A stretch of 13,279 bases of DNA, from NCBI GenBank assembly GCA_034434695.1, contig DAOTYY010000049.1, forward strand, positions 1-13,279, given 5' to 3'. How positions within the stretch are numbered: position 1 is the first letter of the stretch; each line of letters begins with the position of its first letter. The position numbers were made by a program, and so were the translations under genes. The notes beneath the pieces are model-generated. The model was not told where the DNA came from. It was given only the letters and a program-made list of their open reading frames with translations, and searched no databases. Positions 8,634-13,279 of this stretch are shown one piece after another. This DNA is from DYEC01 sp034434695 (lineage in GTDB: Bacteria > Chloroflexota > Anaerolineae > Anaerolineales > Anaerolineaceae).

Positions 8634-8645
8634 CCGTATGATGCC

Positions 8646-10142
8646 TTACTCGATGGTATCCATAAAATTTTGTAACTCATCTGGTGACGTGTTTGAAGGA
8701 TCAAATTCAGCAACTAACCTACCCTTATGCATTACCAAAACGCGGTTTGCGTTGTTAAGAACTTCGGGGATTTCGTCAGAAATCAGAATAATAGCGATCC
8801 CCTGTTTCACCAGATTACGAATGATTTCGTGAATGGCAAATTTTGCAGCAACATCAATGCCAATTGTCGGACCATCCAGAATTAATACCTTCGGATTAGT
8901 GGCAATCCATTTTGAAAGCACAACGCGTTGTTGATTACCTCCAGACAGGGTCTGCACGGGAGATTCCACAGACGGCACCTTGATCGCCAAGTTCTCGACC
9001 CAACGGTGAATAGTGTTCCTCAATTTATTTCGATCAATCAATCCAAAATGATTCACCAAGTTATCCAGCGTTGTTATGGCAATATTCTTTCCAACGGATT
9101 GATTCATGATCAAACCCTGAACTAGGCGATCTTCAGGCACATAACCAATTCCCATTCCCATAGCATCCCGATTTGAGCGAAACTTAACTGGTTGCCCTTC
9201 AAACAAAATTTCGCCGGAATCGGGTGAGGTCACCCCGAACAACGACAAAGCTAACTCAGTACGTCCGGAACCCAACAAACCAGTAATACCTAAAATCTCA
9301 CCCGGATATAACTTAAAACTGATATCTCTATACTGGCTTCGTTTGGATAGTTGGTGGACTTCCAGAACCGGTTTCTCCTGATTGACTATCCGGACGAAAG
9401 GCTTGTATTCAAGTTTTTTACCTGTCATCAAATGAGTAAGTTTTTCAGTGTTAAGTTCGGTGCTGGGGTATGTGCCGACTATCTTCCCATCCCGAATAAC
9501 AGAAACCCGATCAGCAATTTGCAAAACCTCGTTCAGCTTGTGACTGACAAAAATAATCGAGATTCCTTTGGAACGCATATCTAATGCTACGGAAAGCAAG
9601 GCGTTGACCTCTTTTCTGGTCAATGAGGCGGTTGGCTCATCCATGATAAGCAGCTTAACACCATGAACTAACGCCCGGCAAATCGCTACCAATTGTTGAT
9701 CGGCAATCGAGATTTCTCCAACCAACGCGTCTAGCGGCAATCTGATATTAATGCGCGCCATTGCCCTTTCAGCGATCTGGCGCAGCTCCTTCCAGTTAAT
9801 CATTTTGCTGCCCGCGGCAACAAACTGCCCGAGGGCAATATTTTCAGCAACCGTTAGATTGGGGAAAAGAGAAAGGTCCTGATAGATAACTTGAATGCCT
9901 CTATGAATCGCGTCAATCGCATGAAATCCGTGGACTGTCTGTCCTTCGATCTGGATTATTGCCCCTGGATCAGGTGGTACTGTCCCAGCAATAATCTTGA
10001 TCATTGTGGACTTACCAGAGCCGTTTTCGCCAACAAGGCAGTGAATCTCGCCTTTAAAAATTTCAAAATTTACATTATCTAGAGCAGTAACACCCGCGTA
10101 ATGTTTGCTAACATTTTTCAACGTAAGGAAAGGTTCTGCCAT
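8646..10142 (-). CDS. Sugar ABC transporter ATPase, two nucleotide-binding domains (RbsA/RhaT-type)
   Basis: This 498-residue protein has two fused ABC domains, as in RbsA, MglA and LsrA. Domain one has Walker A GENGSGKS (38-45), Q-loop Q88, a degenerate signature ISIADQQ (144-150), Walker B LLIMDEPT (164-171) and switch His H201. Domain two has GLLGSGRTE in place of Walker A (288-296), signature LSGGNQQ (399-405), and D423-G424-P425 where the catalytic Glu would normally follow the Asp. Its switch His is also absent (SDE, 455-457). Domain-two decay of this kind is common in the family, so hydrolysis is probably asymmetric. The protein energises import through the two permeases encoded next. 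The start is preceded only by a weak AAGG. Confidence 0.93.
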   Translation of the reverse strand: MAEPFLTLKNVSKHYAGVTALDNVNFEIFKGEIHCLVGENGSGKSTMIKIIAGTVPPDPGAIIQIEGQTVHGFHAIDAIHRGIQVIYQDLSLFPNLTVAENIALGQFVAAGSKMINWKELRQIAERAMARINIRLPLDALVGEISIADQQLVAICRALVHGVKLLIMDEPTASLTRKEVNALLSVALDMRSKGISIIFVSHKLNEVLQIADRVSVIRDGKIVGTYPSTELNTEKLTHLMTGKKLEYKPFVRIVNQEKPVLEVHQLSKRSQYRDISFKLYPGEILGITGLLGSGRTELALSLFGVTSPDSGEILFEGQPVKFRSNRDAMGMGIGYVPEDRLVQGLIMNQSVGKNIAITTLDNLVNHFGLIDRNKLRNTIHRWVENLAIKVPSVESPVQTLSGGNQQRVVLSKWIATNPKVLILDGPTIGIDVAAKFAIHEIIRNLVKQGIAIILISDEIPEVLNNANRVLVMHKGRLVAEFDPSNTSPDELQNFMDTIE

Positions 10143-10281
10143 GCCTTATTTGCCTAACAATTGAAAATAGCTGATTCCCAAAAAGGAGATATAAGGAATT
10201 TTGTGTATACGTAAATTTTATCAGAGTCTTATTTTAGGGGAGGCTCATCTAGTTTCCAAGCCTCCCCTAAAAGAGTTGTAG
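10143..10281. other. Intercistronic gap with perfect 14-bp hairpin
   Basis: The gap between the binding-protein and ATPase genes contains TTTTAGGGGAGGCT (10232-10245), a 13-base loop, and the exact reverse complement (10259-10272). The hairpin starts about 10 bases after the binding-protein stop codon. It lacks a T-tract in the direction of transcription, so it is more likely an mRNA 3'-end stabiliser or a partial attenuator than a full terminator. Such elements commonly raise the level of binding protein relative to ATPase and permeases. The rest of the gap shows no strong promoter. Confidence 0.65.
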
Positions 10282-11298
10282 CTAGAATCCAAGTTGTTCG
10301 GCGTTTTCGGCTGTGATATCGAGGATTGCGTCAGCTTTCACTACATTGCCTTCAACGGTAACTTTGCCAATTCCTGGAATTTCCATGCCCGACTCAACTT
10401 TGTTGCCATCCAGAATATACTTGGCTAGCCATACCATACCGAAACCAGCATCCGCCGGATTCCACAGAATGCCTTCATCCATTGAACCGTCCTTTAGGTA
10501 AGGGGCAGCATGAGAGGGTATTACCGTACCTACCACAGCCACCTTATCGCCCAACCCCTTTTCCCTGAGTGCTTGAGCAGCACCAATTGGGCCAAGGCTG
10601 CCAAACCCTACAATGCCTTTCAGATTCGGGTATGCGGTAAGCAATTCCAGTGTCTTCTGACGAGCCAGGTCGGCATCTTCACCACAGGGAATGCGGTCAG
10701 TAACGGGTTTGAGGTTGGGATATTTCTCCTTAGCGTAGGCGAGGCCAGTATCAGCCCAGAAGTTATGCAGCGGAACAGTAAGGCTGCCAACAAAAATGGC
10801 ATACTCGCCCGAGTCGCCCATGTGACGTACCAGTTGCTCCCATGCTTGCTGACCAAATTTGACATTGTCAATCAACTCAAAGTCATAATCATTCCCTACC
10901 TGATCGGGCGACTCGTGAGTAATCACGACAATGCCTTTTTCTTTGGCTTTCTTGAAAACCGGCTCAAGTGATTTTGCATCATTGGGCACTACGGCTATGG
11001 CATCAACACCCTTGGCAACAAGGTCTTCAACTACTTTAACCTGCTGGGCAGGATCTGCCTGAGCGGGACCTGTTTGATAAGCATTAACGCCCAGTTCGGT
11101 AGCTGCTCGCTTCACGCCTGTCTCAACCACATTGAACCATGGGATGCCCGTAATTTTGACTACTACGGCGATTTCGTAAGGCTTTTTTCCCTCAGCTTTC
11201 GGCGCTTCAGTAGGGGTAGCGGCTGGAGCGCAAGCGGCCAGCATGCTTATGACCGTAACCACGGTGATAAGCCAGAGCAAAAACTTGGATTTCTTCAT
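10282..11298 (-). CDS. Sugar ABC transporter substrate-binding lipoprotein (RhaS/LsrB-like)
   Basis: This 338-residue exported protein has a charged start (MKKSKF), a hydrophobic core and the lipobox LAAC with lipidated Cys at position 23. A Thr/Pro/Ala-rich tether follows, then a type I periplasmic binding fold (Peripla_BP_4) from about residue 40. Segments such as TGIPWFNVVETGVKRAA, DPAQQVKVVEDLVAKGVDAI and AVVPNDAKSLEPV are typical of the RhaS/LsrB branch. The Asp residues that hold AI-2 in E. coli LsrB are not in place: THESPD replaces DSD and TVPLHNFW replaces TVTDQNQW. A sugar ligand is therefore more likely than AI-2. Ribosome site AGGAG lies about 8 bases before ATG. It is the second gene of the operon and the first of the transporter. 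Confidence 0.92.
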   Translation of the reverse strand: MKKSKFLLWLITVVTVISMLAACAPAATPTEAPKAEGKKPYEIAVVVKITGIPWFNVVETGVKRAATELGVNAYQTGPAQADPAQQVKVVEDLVAKGVDAIAVVPNDAKSLEPVFKKAKEKGIVVITHESPDQVGNDYDFELIDNVKFGQQAWEQLVRHMGDSGEYAIFVGSLTVPLHNFWADTGLAYAKEKYPNLKPVTDRIPCGEDADLARQKTLELLTAYPNLKGIVGFGSLGPIGAAQALREKGLGDKVAVVGTVIPSHAAPYLKDGSMDEGILWNPADAGFGMVWLAKYILDGNKVESGMEIPGIGKVTVEGNVVKADAILDITAENAEQLGF

Positions 11299-11340
11299 AT
11301 GTCACACTCCTCTCTAGATTTAGAATAGAGTAACTTTGAA

Positions 11341-11362
11341 CAAAAGCCCTCAACAGCTTTTG
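11341..11362. other. Small hairpin between aldolase and binding-protein genes
   Basis: CAAAAGC (11341-11347) and GCTTTTG (11356-11362) form a 7-bp stem with an 8-base loop in the 87-base gap. On the minus strand the stem is followed by TTC rather than a T-run. It is at best a weak attenuator or a processing site. Confidence 0.3.
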
Positions 11363-11385
11363 CTTTTCCACACAAGTATTTATGC

Positions 11386-12039
11386 TTATGTATCTTGAGC
11401 ATGTTGTCCGTATGTTTTGAATTTCTCCAAAACAATGGACATTTCTTCGTCCGAAAGAATAACCGGTTGGCCAATACATTTGGCTTGATAGAACAAGCGA
11501 GCAACCAGCTCAAGCTCTTCTGCAGTGGCAAAAGCCGCTGCAATCGTCTCACCCACCGTCACAATCCCATGATTTGCCATCAGGCAAGCGTTGTAATTAC
11601 CGATAGCACGCACAATGTTGTCGCAAAGCTCTTGAGTTCCAAAGGTAGCATATGGCGCCAGCGGGACCTTGTTCCCCGAAAAGCCTACCAAGTAATGAAT
11701 AGCTGGAATTTCCCAATTCAAGCAAGCTATTGTAGTAGCGTAAACCTGATGAGTATGAACCACGGCGTTGATATCTGCTCGGTGATTAAGCAGAGCCAGG
11801 TGAAAACGGTATTCACTGGATGGTTTCAATTTTCCATCCACTACCTCACCCTCAGTGGTCATCACTACCACATCCTCTGGTCGCATTTCAAAATAGTCCA
11901 CCCCGCTTGGTTTGATGGCCACCAAACCTTCCTTACGATTGTAAATGCTCAAGTTGCCCCCCGAACCAGTGGTCAGGTTGGAAGTGATCAACTTGCGTCC
12001 ATAGACAACAACCTGTTCCCTTTCACTAGCTAGTAACAT
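11386..12039 (-). CDS. fucA: Class II aldolase, L-fuculose/L-rhamnulose-1-phosphate type
   Basis: The 217 residues align closely with E. coli FucA (215). Visible matches are TGSGGNLS (24-31) for phosphate binding, PSSEYRFH (73-80) with catalytic Glu E76, zinc ligands H95 and H97 in VVHTHQ, AIHY (113-116), APYATFGTQEL, zinc ligand H157 in ANHG, and the C-terminal LEKFKTYG with Tyr 210. The enzyme is a zinc-dependent aldolase splitting a 1-phosphoketose into dihydroxyacetone phosphate and L-lactaldehyde. By sequence it is FucA-like rather than RhaD-like, yet the operon carries a RhaB-like kinase, so it may act on L-rhamnulose 1-phosphate, L-fuculose 1-phosphate or both. It is the first gene of the operon: AGGAGG (12045-12050) lies 5 bases before the ATG, about 50 bases from the promoter. 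Confidence 0.9.
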   Translation of the reverse strand: MLLASEREQVVVYGRKLITSNLTTGSGGNLSIYNRKEGLVAIKPSGVDYFEMRPEDVVVMTTEGEVVDGKLKPSSEYRFHLALLNHRADINAVVHTHQVYATTIACLNWEIPAIHYLVGFSGNKVPLAPYATFGTQELCDNIVRAIGNYNACLMANHGIVTVGETIAAAFATAEELELVARLFYQAKCIGQPVILSDEEMSIVLEKFKTYGQHAQDT

Positions 12040-12089
12040 AGCATCCTCCTGGCAATACGAATGAACAGTGGCTAGGGGACTTCAATAAC

Positions 12090-12118
12090 ATTATATAAAC
12101 AATTTTACAAAATTTCAA
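12090..12118 (-). promoter_or_regulatory. Sigma-70-type promoter of the sugar operon
   Basis: On the minus strand TTGAAA (12113-12118) and a perfect TATAAT (12090-12095) are separated by exactly 17 bases. Transcription would start near 12083, leaving a leader of about 43 bases with AGGAGG before the aldolase ATG. The -35 box and nearly all of the spacer lie inside the palindrome 12098-12141, so a bound protein would block RNA polymerase. Confidence 0.85.
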
Positions 12119-12141
12119 TAGTGAAATTTTGTAAAATTGTT
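12098..12141. promoter_or_regulatory. Perfect 44-bp nested palindrome, probable SorC-regulator operator
   Basis: Two 20-base arms (12098-12117 and 12122-12141) are exact reverse complements around a 4-base centre (ATAG). Inside each arm is a smaller dyad: AATTTTACAAAATT (12101-12114) and AATTTTGTAAAATT (12125-12138), with centres 24 bp apart. It is neither in the operon transcript nor in the fadR transcript as predicted, so it acts as DNA. A pair of dyads suits a tetrameric SorC-family protein, and such a regulator is encoded in the operon. The link is inferred. Confidence 0.8.
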
Positions 12142-12203
12142 AGTTATTAAAATTTATGATCGGAGCACCGCTTTCGGTAATAAATCTTATGTTTATCTCC
12201 CTC

Positions 12204-12232
12204 TTGTAATCCCCTTCTCTATCCGCTATACT
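12204..12232 (+). promoter_or_regulatory. Sigma-70-type promoter of fadR-glpD
   Basis: TTGTAA (12204-12209) and TATACT (12227-12232) are separated by 17 bases on the plus strand. The predicted start of transcription near 12239 coincides with the left edge of the FadR-type site at 12239-12255. Confidence 0.75.
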
Positions 12233-12238
12233 GAAATA

Positions 12239-12255
12239 AACTGGTAAGACCACTT
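12239..12255 (+). promoter_or_regulatory. FadR-type operator at the fadR transcription start
   Basis: AACTGGTAAGACCACTT matches the E. coli FadR consensus AACTGGTCNGACNTGTT at 12 of 15 defined positions. Its core TGGTAAGACCA (12242-12252) is a TGGT/ACCA dyad with a 3-base centre, the form recognised by FadR dimers. It lies just after the -10 box, where binding would repress initiation, implying autoregulation of fadR-glpD relieved by long-chain acyl-CoA. Flanking AATAAAC/GTTTATT (12235-12241, 12260-12266) form an additional loose inverted repeat. Confidence 0.75.
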
Positions 12256-12285
12256 GCTGGTTTATTCTTCAACACAGAGGTGTTT

Positions 12286-12999
12286 ATGAGCTGGAAGCCC
12301 CTTGTCCGTCTAACGGAATTGGCAGAGGAACGCCTAATCAACGCCATTCTGGATGGTGAATTTCCAATTGATTCCAATCTGCCTGCTGAGCGAACACTGG
12401 CAGTGCGACTGGGCATCACCCGCCCTACCCTGCGCGAAGCACTACAACGCATGGCACGCGATGGTTGGGTGGAGATTCGTCATGGGAAACCAACCCGCGT
12501 TCGTAACTACCGGCAGGAAGGCAATCTGGCAGTGTTGGCAGCTATTGCTCGCCGCGGCCAGTATTTATCGTCAGATTTTGTCACTAACTTGCTGGCGGTT
12601 CGCCTTTTGCTTGCACCGACGTATACTCGTCTTGCAGTGGAGCGACATCCTGTGGAAATGTTGAAGTATTTTAATGGCTATACGCAAACCGCCGACGCCC
12701 CACAAGCCTTCACCGATACCGATTGGCAGCTTCATCGTCAACTTACCATCGCTTCCGAAAACCCGGTTTTCACCCTGATCCTCAATGGTTTCAAAGAACT
12801 ATATCAAGAAATGGGATTGCGTTACTTTCAACTACCTGAAGCTCGCGCCCATTCGCGCTGCTTCTATCAAAGCTTGCTGGATTGTACCCAAAGCGGTGAC
12901 TACGACCGCATCGAAGCCATTACTCGCCGTGTGATGGTTGAAAGTCTGGACTTCTGGCGCAAACTTGCCAGTTTTTCTGAATCTTCCGTACAGGAGTAA
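12286..12999 (+). CDS. fadR: FadR-like acyl-CoA-responsive transcriptional regulator (GntR superfamily)
   Basis: The 237-residue protein (ATG at 12286, with AGAGG 5 bases upstream, chosen over GTG at 12280) resembles E. coli FadR from end to end. The winged helix keeps the DNA contacts in register with a one-residue offset: R36, T45, R46, R50, H66 and K68 (PAER, TRPTLREALQR, HGKPT). The C-terminal acyl-CoA domain keeps LILNGFKELY, YFQLPEAR and S220/W224, matching E. coli S219 and W223 of the ligand pocket. FadR represses fatty-acid degradation genes and lets go when long-chain acyl-CoA binds. A FadR-type site overlaps its own transcription start, and glpD follows after 2 bases, so here it probably links acyl-CoA levels to glycerol-3-phosphate oxidation. 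Confidence 0.92.
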   Translation: MSWKPLVRLTELAEERLINAILDGEFPIDSNLPAERTLAVRLGITRPTLREALQRMARDGWVEIRHGKPTRVRNYRQEGNLAVLAAIARRGQYLSSDFVTNLLAVRLLLAPTYTRLAVERHPVEMLKYFNGYTQTADAPQAFTDTDWQLHRQLTIASENPVFTLILNGFKELYQEMGLRYFQLPEARAHSRCFYQSLLDCTQSGDYDRIEAITRRVMVESLDFWRKLASFSESSVQE

Positions 13000-13001
13000 C
13001 T

Positions 13002-13154
13002 ATGTGGAACACCGAACACCGCTTCCGCGCCTGGTCTGATCTTAAGCAACTCTGGGATGTGTTAATCATTGGCGGCGGCATCACCGGCGCAGGGCTATTT
13101 CGTATGGCAGTCAATGCTGGTCTGCGCACGGCTCTAGTCGAAGCGTGTCTGTAA
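13002..13154 (+). pseudogene. glpD: Glycerol-3-phosphate dehydrogenase, truncated by an IS
   Basis: The first 48 or so codons match aerobic glycerol-3-phosphate dehydrogenase. A short N-terminal arm is followed by the FAD-binding strand and loop DVLIIGGGITGAG (19-31) and AGLRTALVEA. The family would continue with a G-D-F-A-S-G-T-S-S segment, but the frame instead reads CL and stops at 13152-13154. The sequence beyond 13145 belongs to an inserted element. GlpD oxidises glycerol 3-phosphate to dihydroxyacetone phosphate at the membrane, using FAD. It starts 2 bases after fadR, with GGAG inside the fadR end as ribosome site. The rest of the gene may lie beyond the element, outside the window. 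Confidence 0.8.
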
Positions 13155-13279
13155 CATAGATGGTTGGTTTTGACAAATAGGCGAGCTCCGAGTAAGATGA
13201 TAGATACCACCATCACAACGGAGATCGCCATGTCGATTGTTGTCCTGCAGCTGCCAGATGTCAAGCGCAAAACAGAAAC
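13146..13279 (+). mobile_element. Left end of an insertion sequence within glpD
   Basis: The glpD frame stops matching at about 13145. The sequence TGTCTGTAACATAG that follows is the presumed terminal repeat, and a transposase-like reading frame opens 85 bases later. The exact junction and the target duplication cannot be fixed because the other end is outside the window. Confidence 0.65.
13230..13279 (+). CDS. IS transposase, N-terminal start (partial)
   Basis: The ATG at 13230 is preceded by GGAGAT and opens a frame reading MSIVVLQLPDVKRKTE before the window ends. This N-terminus recalls transposases from Chloroflexota whose next segment is a zinc-finger-like CPYC region, but that part is not visible. 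The family is therefore not assigned. It lies just inside the presumed IS end that interrupts glpD. Confidence 0.6.
   Translation, partial: MSIVVLQLPDVKRKTE

Noticed and set aside
11395..12033. A 212-residue plus-strand reading frame.
   Set aside because: It is opposite the aldolase gene, whose catalytic residues are all conserved; the opposite frame has no family features.
1062..12039. An Lsr-type AI-2 uptake operon, given the LsrB/A/C/D-like transporter, an LsrR-family regulator and FGGY kinases.
   Set aside because: The binding protein lacks the Asp residues that hold AI-2 in LsrB, no lsrG is present, and RhaB plus a FucA-like aldolase point to deoxy-sugar catabolism.
12098..12141. The palindrome as a transcription terminator.
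   Set aside because: Genes on both sides are transcribed away from it, it overlaps the -35 box, and neither predicted transcript contains it.
12920..13270. A 116-residue minus-strand reading frame.
   Set aside because: It lies opposite the end of fadR, the glpD start and the IS end, which have clear homology on the plus strand.
1..13279. tRNA, rRNA, CRISPR array or defence system.
   Set aside because: No cloverleaf-like sequence, regularly spaced repeats or characteristic nuclease or helicase genes were found on either strand.

Overview
The window holds one long minus-strand sugar-catabolism operon between two insertion-sequence (IS) scars, with a divergent fadR-glpD unit at the right edge. 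Base composition is moderate. The gene content, the lipoprotein-type binding protein, the fadR-glpD pairing and the style of the transposases suggest a member of the Chloroflexota (Anaerolineae-like). This is inference; no rRNA or other taxonomic marker is present.

Left flank (1-1061): IS debris. A plus-strand transposase tail ends at 121. Two sequences resembling IS ends lie near 180-248. A weak minus-strand reading frame covers 238-519. A minus-strand transposase fragment (579-871) is frameshifted by an exact 8-bp tandem duplication. Nothing ordinary can be recognised in 872-1061.

Centre (1062-12039): nine genes on the minus strand, read right to left: class II (fuculose/rhamnulose-1-phosphate) aldolase, sugar-binding lipoprotein, double-domain ABC ATPase, two RbsC-type permeases, a xylulokinase-like FGGY kinase, a rhamnulokinase (RhaB), a SorC-family regulator and a third, divergent FGGY kinase. 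Several junctions overlap by 4-8 bases. A strong promoter (TTGAAA, 17 bp, TATAAT) sits at 12090-12118, inside a perfect 44-bp palindrome (12098-12141) that itself contains two smaller dyads. This is the obvious operator candidate for the SorC protein. The likely logic is uptake of a 6-deoxy-hexose or related sugar by the ABC transporter, phosphorylation of the ketose by a kinase, and cleavage by the aldolase to dihydroxyacetone phosphate plus an aldehyde. No isomerase or aldehyde dehydrogenase is in the window.

Right flank (12142-13279): a close homologue of E. coli FadR with its own promoter and a textbook FadR-type site (TGGTAAGACCA) at the transcription start. Two bases downstream begins glpD (glycerol-3-phosphate dehydrogenase), which breaks off after about 48 codons where another IS begins; the first codons of its transposase run off the window.
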